The notes under the pieces are model-generated. The model worked only from the letters and a program-made list of their open reading frames with translations. It had not been told where the DNA came from and made no database searches. A program made the translations under genes and the position numbers. Below are positions 41,991 to 53,394 of a stretch of 64,000 nucleotides of DNA, in pieces; positions within the stretch are counted from its first letter, which is position 1; each line of letters starts with the position of its first letter. Origin of the DNA: Glycine soja (lineage: Eukaryota; Streptophyta; Magnoliopsida; Fabales; Fabaceae); NCBI RefSeq assembly GCF_004193775.1, contig NC_041021.1:19064632-19128631 (forward strand). The letters are read 5' to 3'.

Positions 41991-43911
41991 CATGGGATCC
42001 CCAGATTCATATTCTTTTTATGTTTCATCATTTATCATTTACAAGTTATTTTATTTCTATGACTTGAGGGACTAAAGTTTGTTTTTGTTGTTTCGATTGT
42101 CATTAGTTTTGTGCATACATTTTGTTTGGACTGTTGCGTTAGTGCTTACTTCGTTATTGTCGATAATGTTTGTCGAAATTCTGGAACCGTGTAGAGTTTT
42201 CATTTAGGAACGTCGTCCTAAAATAAAATGAACAAACGTCGTGATAGCACCAAGAATAGAAAAAGAAAGAGGCGTTGTGAACAAAATGTCATATCTGTGT
42301 ATAAAGAAAAGAAAAGAGTTTTTGTATATAAAAAATGTATGAAAATATTTTTTGTGTATAAACAATGTGTGAAAAGAAATTCTTGTGTGTGAGCAATGAG
42401 TGTATACAAAGAAAATTTTTGTATAAACAACGAGTGTATGTTAAAAAAGAAAAAAGAAATCTTTGAAAAGGAATAGAGGTTTTATATAGACCATGTCGAT
42501 ATAAAGAGAAAGAGTTTTTCAATGCGTGTCTATATAGAAATTTTTTTTCGTGTATAGGAATGTAGGTGTACAGAGAAAAAAAAAGTTTTTCTCATAGATA
42601 GCAATGGATGTATAGTTTTTTGCAAACATGCATAAGAAAAAATGAAACAAAAAGGAAAGAGAAAGAAAGACCTCGAAGGTCGGCATGTTATGGTCATAGG
42701 AAGTACAAATCATTCGTAGAGAGCAAACATATCTTTTGGAAACAAGAGACTAACGCTAAGAGTTTATTTTCCAAAATAACCGAGATAAGAATGGATGGAT
42801 TCGTTGAACCAATGAAAGAACATAATTTGGAAACGTTGGGTCTACTTGCGTAAATCCCAAGCCTTAGTATCATAATGCCATAAGCTGGATGCTTGAGTAC
42901 CCACCTAGCTATATGCATGACTAATTTTGCGCGTTGTTTCCAAATCATCATTGTTACGAGTGCCTCGTGGAAATAATATGGAAGTTTAACCCGAAACTGA
43001 CACCCTGACACATGAATTTGTTTCGCCCCAAATATCAAAATCGGGAACGCACAATGAAAATACCATGTTGAGACACAACCTTAAGCTACTTTGAACCTTG
43101 GCCTATGAAGAGAATGCTCATCCTTTTTCCCCCGAGGAGGAGGACAGCAGAATCTCCTCAAGGGAGAGCGAATAACGAATGCTAAAACTCGAATTACCAA
43201 TCAAAGATCGAAAAAAAGAAATGAAAAGAAAGAAAAGGAAAGGAAAAGAGGGATGCCCGATCGAAGATCGGAAGAAAGTAAAAAGGAAAGGATCGGAGGA
43301 AAATAGAATAATTCCCGATCAATAAAGGAAACCAGGAAAGAGAATAGAAGATCTTTGGGCCAGATAAATTTTTGGCGAGGTAAATGGCCGCCGGCAAAGG
43401 GAAAACCCATTTTCTTAAAAGTGTTTCTTCCTTTGGGATTGCCATTCAAGGTCGCTCCCGACTGGCGATGTCTCGCCCCACATAAACAAAGAGGAAAAGA
43501 CCGAAACACCCAACTTCCTCTCCAAAAACACTACCCTCGAGAAAATCCTATTGATCCGTGATTGCGCGTGTAATCTTTTGGTTCGATAGGAAATCATGTG
43601 CAAAATAAAGTCATGATGCAACTATGGTTTGGAATTAGGGTAAAACACTTACCTGTGTGAGTTTTTATACACCATGAGTGATTTTATTCCCAGTTTCAGT
43701 TTGACCCGACATTTCCCCTGAATGTTCATTTAAAAGCTAAACGTTGACATCCTACCCTTCATTTTCGGTTACATGGAAAACTATTTTGGCATAAGCATAT
43801 TGTTTCTCTAAAATATGGTACTCTCGTGAATGATTTATTTTTCCTTGCCAAAGCATGTTTTCCTTTTAGGTGAAAGAACCCGGTGGACCATTCGGTCCCA
43901 CCATCAAATCT
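41991..43911 (+). mobile_element. 3' non-coding region of element A, copy 1
   Basis: It starts with GAGCCACATGACCATGGGATCCCC at the end of the 3' ORF. A degenerate internal repeat follows (42290-42620; GTGTATAAA/AAGAAA and TTTTTGTATA units), then sequence shared with 48640-50575 (inverted) and 62440-64000 (same orientation). On the minus strand an open frame at 42694-43038 is conserved in all three copies but starts with a non-ATG codon. The region ends at the tandem array. Confidence 0.75.
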
Positions 43912-46900
43912 AGTTCAGAGCCCCATGAATTGATTGCCATTCATGCATCCTCCACCATCGAGTCCGAAGCCCCATGAATTGATTGCCATTCATGCATCCT
44001 CCACCATCGAGTCCGGAGCCCCACAAATTGATTGCCTAGCGCTGTTGGTGCATCCTCCACCATCAAATATTATTCGGAGCCCCATGAATTCATTGCCATT
44101 CATGCATCCTCCACCATCAAATATTATTCGGAGCCCCACAAATTGATTGCCTTGCGCTGTTCGTGCATCCTCCACCATCAAGTCTTATTCGGAGCCCCAT
44201 GAATTGATTGCCATTCATGCATCCTCCACCATCGAGTCCGGAGCCCCACAAATTGATTGCCTAGCACTGTTGGTGCATCCTCCACCATCAAATCTTATTC
44301 GGAGCCCCATGAATTCATTGCCATTCATCAATCCTCCACCATTGAGTCCGAAGCCCCATGAATTGATTGCCATTCATGCATCCTCCACCATCGAGTCCGG
44401 AGCCCCATGAATTGATTTCCTAGCGCTGTTCGTGCATACTCCACCATCAAATCTTATTCGGATCCCCATGAATTGATTGACATTAATGCATCCTCCACCA
44501 TCGAGTACGGAGCCCCACGAATTGATTGCCTAGCGCTATTCGTGCATCCTCCACCATCAAGTCATATTCGGAGCCCCATGAATTGATTGCCATTCATGCA
44601 TCCTCCACCATCGAGTCCGGAGCCCCACAAGTTGATTGCCTAGCACTGTTGGTGCATCCTCCACCATCAAATCTTATTCGGAGCCCCATGAATTCATTGC
44701 CATTCATGCATCCTCCACCATCAAATATTATTCGGAGCCCCACGAATTGATTGCCTTGCGCTGTTCATACATCCTCCACCATCAAGTCTTATTCGTAGCC
44801 CCATGAATTGATTGCCATTCATGCATCCTCCACCAACGAGTCCGGAGCCCCATGAATTGATTGCCTAGCGCTATTCGTGAATCCTCCACCATCAAATCTT
44901 ACTCGGAGCCCCATGAATTGATTGCCATTCATGCATCCTCCACCATTGAGTCTGAAGCCCCATGAATTGATTGCCATTCATGCATCCTCCACCATCGAGT
45001 CCGGAGCCCCATGAATTGATTGCCTAGCGCTGTTCGTGCATACTCCACCATCAAATATTATTCGGATCCCCATGAATTGATTGACATTCATGCATCCTCC
45101 ACCATCGAGTATGGAGCCCCACGAATTGATTGCCTAGCGCTATTCGTGCATCCTCCACCATCAAGTCATATTCGGAGCCCCATGAATTGATTGTCATTCA
45201 TGCATCCTCCACCATCGAGTCCGGAGCCCCACAAGTTGATTGCCTAGCACTGTTGGTGCATCCTCCACCATCAAATCTTATTCGGAGCCCCATGAATTCA
45301 TTGCCATTCATGCATCCTCCACCATCAAATATTATTCGGAGCCCCACGAATTGATTGCCTTGCGCTGTTCATACATCCTCCACCATCAAGTCTTATTCGT
45401 AGCCCCATGAATTGATTGTCATTCATGCATCCTCCACCAACGAGTCCGGAGCCCCATGAATTGATTGCCTAGCGCTATTCGTGAATCCTCCACCATCAAA
45501 TCTTACTCGGAGCCCCATGAATTGATTGCCATTCATGCATCCTCCACCATTGAGTCTGAAGCCCCATGAATTGATTGCCATTCATGCATCCTCCACCATC
45601 GAGTCCGGAGCCCCATGAATTGATTGCCTAGCGCTGTTCGTGCATACTCCACCATCAAATATTATTCGGATCCCCATGAATTGATTGACATTCATGCATC
45701 CTCCACCATCGAGTACGGAGCCCCACGAATTGATTGCCTAGCGCTATTCGTGCATCCTCCACCATCAAGTCATAGTCGGAGCCCCATGAATTGATTGCCA
45801 TTCATGCATCCTCCACCATCGAGTCTGGAGCCTCACAAATTGATTGCCTAGCGCTATTGGTGCATCCTCCACCATCAAATCTTATTCGGAACCCCATGAA
45901 TTCATTGCCATTCATGCATCCTCCACCAACAAATCTTATTCGGAGCCCCACGAATTGATTGCCTTACGCTGTTCGTGCATCCTCCACCATCAAGTCTTAT
46001 TCGGAGCCCCATGAATTGATTGCCATTCATGCATCCTCCACCATCAAGTCTGGAGCCACATGAATTGATTGTCTAGCGTTGTTCGTGCATCCTCCACCAT
46101 CAAATCTTATTAGGAGCCCCATGAATTGATTTCCATTCATGCATCCTCCCCCATCGAGTCTGGAGCCCCATGTATTGATTGCCTAGCGCTGTTCGTGGAT
46201 CCTCCACCATCAAATCTTATTCAGAGCCACATGAATTGATTGCCACTCATGCATCCTCGACCATCATGTCCGGAGCCCCATGAATTGATTGCCATTCATG
46301 CATCCTCCACCATCTTATTCGAAGCCCCATGAATTGATTGCCTAGCCCTATTCGTGAATCCTCCACCATCAAATCTTATTCAGAGCCCCATGAATTGATT
46401 GCCATTCATGCATCCTCCACCATCGAGTCCGGAGCCCCAGAAATTGATTGCCTAGCGCTATTGATGCATCCTCCACCATCAAATCTTATTCGGAGCCCCA
46501 TGAATTCATTGCCATTCATGCATCCTCCACCATCAAATCTTATTCGGAGCCCCACGAATTGATTACCTTGCGCTGTTCGTGCATCCTCCACCATCAAGTC
46601 TTATTCGGAGCCCCATGAATTGATTTCCATTCATGCATACTCCACCATCGAGTCTGGAGCCACATGAATTGATTGTCTACCATTGTTCGTGCATCCTCTA
46701 CCGTCAAATCTTATTAGGAGCCCCATGAATTGATTTCCATTCATGCATCCTCCACCATCGAGTCTGGAGCCCCATGAATTGATTGCCTAGCGCTGTTCGT
46801 GCATCCTCCACCATCAAATCTTATTCGGAGCCACATGAATTGATTTCCATTCATGCATCCTCCACCATCTTGTTCGGAGCCCCATGAATTGATTGCCATT

Positions 46901-47214
46901 CATGCATCCTCCACCATCTTATTCGAAGCCCCATGAATTGATTGCCTAGCCCTATTCGTGAATCCTCCACCATCAAATCTTATTCAGAGCCCCATGAATT
47001 GATTGCCATTCATGCATCCTCCACCATCGAGTCCGGAGCCCCATGAATTGATTGCCATTCATGCATCCTCCACCATCTTATTCGGAGCCACATGAATTGA
47101 TTGCCTAGCGCTATTCGTGAATCCTCCACCATCAAATCTTATTCAGAGCCCCATGAATTGATTGCCATTCATGCATCCTCCACCATCTTATTCGGAGCCC
47201 CAAGAATTGATTTC
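43912..47214 (+). repeat. Satellite-like tandem array with 604-bp higher-order repeat
   Basis: Two monomer types alternate: about 49 bp (GAGCCCCATGAATTGATTG, CCATTCATGCATCCTCCACC, ATCGAGTCCG) and about 61 bp (with TGCCTAGCGCTGTTCGTGCA and CATCAAATCTTATTCG). The block beginning ATTGATTGCCTAGCGCTATTCGTG recurs at 44521, 45125 and 45729, that is every 604 bp, with almost identical content between 44521 and 45728. The flanks are more diverged (for example 46338 and 47101, 763 bp apart). Open frames of 60-90 codons in it are products of the periodicity and are not annotated as genes. Confidence 0.9.
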
Positions 47215-48222
47215 TGTCGCAACCTACCCTTTTGCGGTCGAGCGAGGCAAGGCTCACGGGTGTGTCATCCAAAGGAGGAAAATGCGCAGAGTCGCCTCCA
47301 ACGTTTATTTGTGGAAAACGTCGGAAAAAACGAAGGAAACTGGTCATGAAGAATATTCTAGATTTGGGAGTTGTATTTACGTTTGAGGAAGGTATTAGCA
47401 CCTCTCACGTTTGTCCCAAAGGACAACAGCCTTAAATTAGAATCGTGTGAAATGGTGTATCTAAACTTTTATTTCTTTTTTATTTTTGAGGTCGACAAAA
47501 GCGGGGCTTTTGCTCCTACGTATCCTCCATCGAAGAGGAAATCAGACCTACGTAGTTCTTTCTAAAGGGCGAATCAAGCGATTCTTTTTACTTGGAAGGT
47601 GGTCCTTTTAAGGCGTTGGACCTTAAAATGATCCACTTTACTTGGTGAGAAAAACTGAGATATCGAACCTTAAAATCCTTTTTAGTGATTTTTTGCGGAC
47701 GAGCTTGACTTTGCAAGTTGATTTTAGCCTTAGTTTCACTTTATTTATTAGTAAATTCAATTAAGAAAGAGAAATCCCAGAGAGAAACGTTTGATTGATT
47801 TTTTATGCTTTATTTTACTAAAAGATATTTTTTTATTATTATATTATTATTTTACCTCTTTTTGGTTTCCAACGTGGTTACGGCATGACCGAACGGTCGG
47901 ATTTCACTTTAACAGAAATTAACGGATATTACAATTCAAATGATTGGTGGAAATTTATTTAATTTTTTGATTAGGCTAGAAAATGACTTAAGTAAATGAC
48001 TAAAGCACGTCAAAAAGGGGGTACCGAAAGTAAATGAAACGAGAATAAAAGTACGTGAAACAAATGGGGACCACCAAGGGTACATAGAATGAATTGAAAA
48101 GTTTGATTCCGGGAACTTACCGGTTGAAGACCGAAGAACGATGAAGAATGAACATCGAACGACGAAGAACGGTTGAAAATCTTTGCGAAATCACCCACGG
48201 AAACGTTACGGAAGTGCCTCGG
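47215..48222 (-). mobile_element. LTR fragment, Ogre-like, 5' truncated
   Basis: On the minus strand the fragment runs from just downstream of the TATA region (GCCGAGGCACTTCCGTAACG at 48222) through a 5' splice site candidate (ACTTAC on plus, 48115-48120), GGTCCAACGCCTTAA (about 47610-47625) and a stem-loop module (47490-47562) to GGTTGCGACA at 47215. U3 is missing. Both ends join the GAGCCCC array, which is in opposite orientation on either side. Confidence 0.85.
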
Positions 48223-48620
48223 CTCCAGACTCGATGGTGGAGGATGCATGAATGACGAGCAATTCATGGGGCTCCGGATAAGCTTTGAGGGTGGAGGATA
48301 GACAAACAGCGCTAGCCAATCAATTTGTGGGGCTCCAAACTCGATGGTGGAGGATGCATGAATGACAAGCAATTCATGGGGCTCCGGATAAGATTTGAAG
48401 GTAGAGGATAGATGAACAGCACTAGGCAATCAATTCGTGGGGCTCCAGACTTGATGGTGGAGGATGCATGAATGACAAGAAATTCATGGGGCTTTGGATA
48501 ATATTTGAGGGTGGAGGATAGACGAACAACGCTAGGCAATCAATTCGTGGGGCTCCAGACTCGATGGTGGAGGATGCATGAATGACAAGCAATTCATGGG
48601 GCTCCGGATAAGATTTGTTG
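48223..48620 (-). repeat. Inverted block of the GAGCCCC array
   Basis: About 3.5 composite units read GGGGCTCC, AGACT(C/T)GATGGTGGAGGATG, CATGAATGACAAGCAATTC on the plus strand, the complement of the array at 43912-47214. In transcriptional order (minus strand) this array lies between the 3' non-coding region and the LTR, as in element B. Confidence 0.85.
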
Positions 48621-50760
48621 GCAGGACTGAATGGTCCACCGGTTTTTTTCCCACCTAAAAGGCGAACATGTTTTAGCAAGGAAAAATAAATCATTCATGA
48701 GAGCACTATATTTTAGAGAATCAATATACCCATGGCAAAAGTAATTTTCCTTGTAACTGAAAATGAAGGGCAGGATGTCAACATTTAGCTTTTAAATGAA
48801 CATTCATGGGAAATGTCGGGTCAAACTGAAACTGGGATTAAAATCACTCATAGTGTATAAAAACTCACACAGGTAAGTGTTTTACCCTAATTCCAAACCA
48901 TAGCTGCACCATGACTTTTTTTTGCACATGATTTCCTGTCGAACCAAAAGATCACACGCACGATCACGGATCAATAGGATCTTCCCGAGGGTAGTGTTTT
49001 TGGAGAGGAAGCTGGGTGTTTCGGTCTTTTCCTCTTTTCTTATGTGGGGCGGGATATCGCCAGTCGAGAGCGACTTCGAATGGCAATCCCAAAGGAAGAA
49101 CTACTTCAAAAATGGGTTTTCTTTTGCCGACAGTCATTTACCCTGCCGAAAATTTATCTGATCAGAAGATCTTCTATTCTCTTTCCTGGTTTCCTGTATT
49201 GATCGGGAATTATTCTATTTTTCCTTTGATCCTTTTCTTTTTACTTTCTTCCGATCTTCGATCGGGAATCCTTCTTTTCCTTTTCTTTTCTTTCTTTTAA
49301 TTTCTTCCTTTCCGCTCTTTGATCTTTGATTGGGAATTCAAGTTTTAGTATTCGTTATTCGCTCTCCCTTGAGGAGATTCTGCTGTCCTCTTCTTCGGGG
49401 GAAAGGATGAGGATTTTTTTTCATGGGCCAAGGTTCAAAGTAGCTTAAGGTTGTGTCTCAACATGGTTTTTTCATCGTGCGAGCCCGATTTTGATATTTG
49501 GGGCAAAACAAATTCGTGCGTCAAGGAGTCGGTTCCGGGTTGAATTTCCATATTATTTCCACAAGGCACGCGTAACAATGATGATTTGGAAACAACGTGC
49601 AAAATTAGTCATGGCTACAGCTAGGTGGGTACTCAAGCATCCAGATTATGGCATTGTGATACTAAGGCTTGGGATTTACACAAGTAGACCCAATATTTCC
49701 AAATTATGTTCTTTCATCGGTTCAATGAATCCATCCATTCTTATCTTGGTTATTCTAGAAAATAAACTCTTAGCATCAGTCTCTTGTTTCCAAAAGATAT
49801 GTTTGCTCTCTACGAATGATTTATGCTTCCTATGACCATAACATGCCGACCTTCGAGGTCTTTCTTTCTTTCTCTTTTTTTGTTTCATTTTTTATGTTTG
49901 CAAAAACTATACATCCATCGCCATCTATGAGAAAAGCTTTTCTTTGTACACCTACATCCCTATACACGACAAACTTTTTCTGTATACACACGCATTAAAA
50001 ACGCTTTCTCTTTATATCAACACGGTCTATATAAAAACTCTATTCCTGTTCAAAGATTTCTTTTTCGTTTTTCAACATACACTCGTGGTTTTATACAAAA
50101 ATTTCTTTATATACACTCATTGCTTCACACACAAGAATTTCTTTTCACACATTATTTACACACACACAAAATGTTTCCATACTTTTTTTACATATAAAAA
50201 CTCTTTTCTTTTCTTTATATATAGACACGGCATTTGTTCACAACGCCTCTTTCTTTTTTCTATTCTTGGCGTTATCATGATTTTTGTTCGTTTTATTTTT
50301 AGGACGACGTTCCTAAAGGAAAACTCTACAAGGTTCTGGAATTTCAACAAACATTATCGACAATAACGAAGTAAGCACTAACGCAATTGTCCAAACAAAA
50401 TGTATGCACAAGACAATCTAAAAAACAAAACAAACGTTAGTCCCACAAGTCATAGAAACAAGATAACATACAAAAGATAAATGATGGAACATACGAATTT
50501 GGGGATCCCACGGTCATGTGGCTCCGCATGCCACCGGACTCTTGGGTCACGGTAACAAAAGGTGGGGTGGTCGACAAAAGCAGGGCTTTTGCTCCTACGT
50601 ATCCTCAATTTGTGATGAGGAACTCAGACCTACGTAGTTCTTGCTAACTGTGAGACTAAAAATAGTCTCCGTGTTTTCTTCACTAAAATGCGAACATGCT
50701 TTAGTAAAGATACAAAACATTCAACTGATCATAGCAACATATGCTTTTTGGATGAAAAAT
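48621..50760 (-). mobile_element. 3' non-coding region, copy 2 (inverted)
   Basis: This is the complement of 41991-43911 and of 62215-64000. It includes the GGGATCCCACGGTCATGTGGCTC block (50505-50530), a stem-loop module on the minus strand (50573-50643), and a perfect hairpin GAGACTA-AAAA-TAGTCTC at about 50651. On the plus strand an open frame at 49491-49835 corresponds to the antisense frames of the other copies. No protein family was recognised. Confidence 0.8.
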
Positions 50761-50769
50761 AATGTGTCT

Positions 50770-52075
50770 ATCGCCTTGCCTTTATCTTTCATAGGACTCA
50801 AAGTCCTCACCTTTATCTTTCACTTCGCCTTTATCTTTCATAGGACTCAAAGTCCTCGCTTTTATCTTTCATAGGACTCAAAGTCCTCAACTTTATCTTT
50901 CATAGGACTTAAAGTCCTCACCTTTATATTTCACAGGACTCAAAGTCCTCGCCTTTATCTTTTAGAGGGCTCAAAGTCCTCACTTTTATCTTTCATAGGA
51001 CTTAAAGTCCTCGCTTTTATCTTTCATAGGACTCAAAGTCCTCACCTTTATCTTTCATAGGACACAAAGTCCTCACCTTTATCTTTCACAGGACTCAAAA
51101 TCCTCGCATTTATCTTTCATATTATTCAAAGTCCTCGCCTTTATCTTTCACAGGATTCAAAGTCCTCGCATTTATTTTTCAGAGGGCTCAAAGTCCTCGC
51201 TTTTATCTTTCACTGGACTCAAAGTCCTCACCTTTATTTTTCATAGGACTTAGTGTCCTCACCTTTATCTTTCATAGGACTTAAAGTCCTCACCTTTATC
51301 TTTCATAGGACTCAAAGTCCTCGCCTTTATCTTTCACGGGACTCAAAGTCCTTGCCTTTATTTTTTAGAGGGCTCAAAGTCCTTGCTTTTATCTTTCACA
51401 GGACTCAAAGTCCTCACCTTTATCTTTCATAGGACTCAATGTCCTCACCTTTATCTTTTCAAAGGACTGAAAGTCCTCACCTTTATCTTTCACACGACTC
51501 AAAGTCCTCGCCTTTATCTTTCATAGGACTCAAAATCCTCGTCTTTATCTTTCACAGGACTCAAAGTCCTCGCTTTTATCTTTCACAGGACTCAAAGTCC
51601 TCACTTTTATGGTTCATAGATTCAAGGTGCTCACATTTATCTTTCATAGGACTTAAAGTCCTCATATTTATCTTTCATAGGACTTAGTCCTCTATCTTTA
51701 TCTTTCATAAGACTCAAAGTCCTCTGTCTTATGCTTTCATAGGACTCAAAGTCATTTGTCATTTACATTTCAAAGACTTCAATGTCTTCAATCATTTACG
51801 TTTTCAAAAGGCTACAATGTCTTCATTTACATTTCAAAGACTTCAATGTCTTCAGTCATTTATGCTTTCAAAAGACTACAATGTCTTCATTTACATTTAC
51901 AAGACTTCAATGTCTTTTGTCTTATACATTTTACAAGACTTCAATGTCTTCTGTCTTTTACACTTTATAAGACTTCAAAGTCTTCTGTCTTTTATAGGAC
52001 TCAATGTCCTTGCCATTGTGCTTCTTAGGACTTAACGTCCTCTATTTCTATGCATTGAAAAAAAAACTTCAATGT
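50770..52075 (+). repeat. Array of about 31-bp units with an internal palindrome
   Basis: About 30 units of TTTATCTTTCATAGGACTCAAAGTCCTCACC run from 50785 to about 51740. Each holds AGGACT-CAA-AGTCCT. From 51740 to about 52000 the unit changes to AAGACTTCAATGTCTT/TTCATTTACATTT, with a related palindrome and a longer combined period. A few AGGACTCAATGTCCT units close the array. It lies about 130 bp before a PPT, the usual place for Ogre-type 3' repeats. Confidence 0.92.
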
Positions 52076-52184
52076 CCTCTTGTTTTTTTTTCGGTTTCAC
52101 TTCCTTGGTTTTCGCCAGTTGCCCAGTCGAATAGCAAGGTCGCTCAAACAAAATTAGTGTCATTATCTTTACTTCCCTTTTAAT

Positions 52185-52209
52185 TAAAAGATAAGTAAAG
52201 AGGTGCAAC
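52185..52209 (+). promoter_or_regulatory. Polypurine tract before the LTR at 52210
   Basis: AAAAGATAAGTAAAGAGGTGCAAC resembles the tracts at 801-817 and 6242-6262. The preceding 110 bp (52076-52184) include AGTGTCATTATCTTTACTTCCC, which also appears before 801. Confidence 0.75.
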
Positions 52210-53394
52210 TATCATACCCTAATTTTGTCTGGAGACTATTATTCGTTGATCTTTTGATCCTTGCTAGTTGACTTATGGTGTTGAACGCCAGTTACAATGC
52301 GAAACAGATGATCTTCACTGTTTTGATCAAGAATGCGAAAGATACCAAAAATGAGGGGCAAAAGGGTCTTTTTATTGAGTTTCCTAGACCCTAGCTCGCC
52401 CAAGCTAGCCTCTGGCTTGTCTGGGCCCCCAAATGACTTCAGGGTGAAGGAATCAGCTCGCCTAGGTGATCCAGTTACTTCAGGAGTAAGTCTTAGCTCG
52501 CTTGGGCGAGCTGCCTTTGCCCCAAGTGCCCATTTTCCTATAAATAGGTGTGCTAGGGAGGCTGAGGAAGGGTTCCAAGGTTCATAAGTTGAGGGAATTG
52601 AGAGAAGAGAGAAAGAAGAAGAAGAAGAAAGAAAAGGAAATGAAGTCGAGGCGACGCCGAATCGTGACTGTGATCAATGTCTACATTGTTCCTTGTTCGG
52701 TGTTTTTTGTGCGATTGTCGGTTAGTTTTTTTTAAAGATTTGAATGTGATCAATGCACCCTTAGGGTTCAGGAGTTGTTTATGCATGGGCAACACCCCAC
52801 GCGCCTGTCAAAAGGGACGGTAGCCTTTAATCGAGTTTTAAAAACATGACTTCAAAATTGTGTATTTCCCTTTTTATATTTTTATTTTTTTTGGGGTCGA
52901 CAAGGGTGTTGCCCTTGCTCCTACGTATCCTTAGGTGCAATGAGGAATTCAGACCTACGTAGTTCTTTATGTTTGAATGTTTGTGTGTTAAATTGATTTC
53001 TATGTTTTTGAAACATTCATTTTAATTGCTAACAAAGAGTCGTTTAAGGCGTTGGACCTTGAAACGATGTTTTAAATTTTGAAAAGCGGAGAGAATCGTT
53101 AAGGCATTGGACCTTAAAATGATCTCAAGTGATATTTGATAAAAAGAAGTTAGTTATGAGTTGGTTTTATCTTGGTCTTGTTTATTAACTTTAAATCTTT
53201 TTAAAGACAACATTACAACACTTAGTGATCGGTTAAGATTGAACTTTACCAAGAAAAAGAGATTAATGATGATTGATGGTTTTTCTAACGTTTTCCTCAA
53301 ATAAATGTTAGTGGCAAATCCTATGCATTTTCATTTTTGGAAGACACTCCTTTGGCTTTTCGCCCGCACTTCCGTCGTAGGGTAGGTTGCGACA
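52210..53394 (+). mobile_element. 3' LTR, Ogre-like, with an internal inversion
   Basis: The LTR starts TATCATACCCTAATTTTGTC (first dinucleotide TA in place of TG) after the PPT and ends GGTTGCGACA at 53394. The palindrome AGCTCGCTTGGGCGAGCT (52495-52512) and TATA box (52539-52546) are normal. From about 52750 to about 53250 the order is reversed. The block GGGACGGTAGCCTTTAATC (52815), the stem-loop module (52893-52966) and GCGTTGGACCTT boxes (53058, 53107) all read in minus orientation. At about 53280 the plus orientation resumes (ACGTTTTCCTCAAATAAATG). The U3 palindrome array is missing. Confidence 0.8.
52539..52546 (+). promoter_or_regulatory. TATA box of the LTR at 52210
   Basis: TATAAATA within CCTATAAATAGG, 27 bp after the 18-bp palindrome. 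Confidence 0.7.

Noticed and set aside
42218..42713. Phe/Leu/Tyr-rich minus-strand frames that look like membrane proteins
   Set aside because: The underlying DNA is a degenerate A-rich repeat, and the frames are not conserved in length between the copies at 49944-50366 and 62713-63141.
43920..47200. Several 60-90-codon open frames with repeated peptide blocks
   Set aside because: They follow from monomer lengths in the satellite array, occur on both strands, and change with every unit.
47215..48222. Solo LTR inserted into the array
   Set aside because: The 5' third of the LTR is missing and the array changes orientation across it. A rearrangement fits better than a simple insertion.
50770..52075. 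CRISPR-like array of palindromic repeats
   Set aside because: Units are contiguous with no unique spacers, and the surroundings are plant retrotransposons. It is a tandem repeat.
17211..53394. A single element A with 5' LTR 17211-18787 and 3' LTR 52210-53394
   Set aside because: The flanking 5-mers differ (CATGT against AGGGG), and inverted segments lie between, so the two LTRs are not a pair from one insertion.
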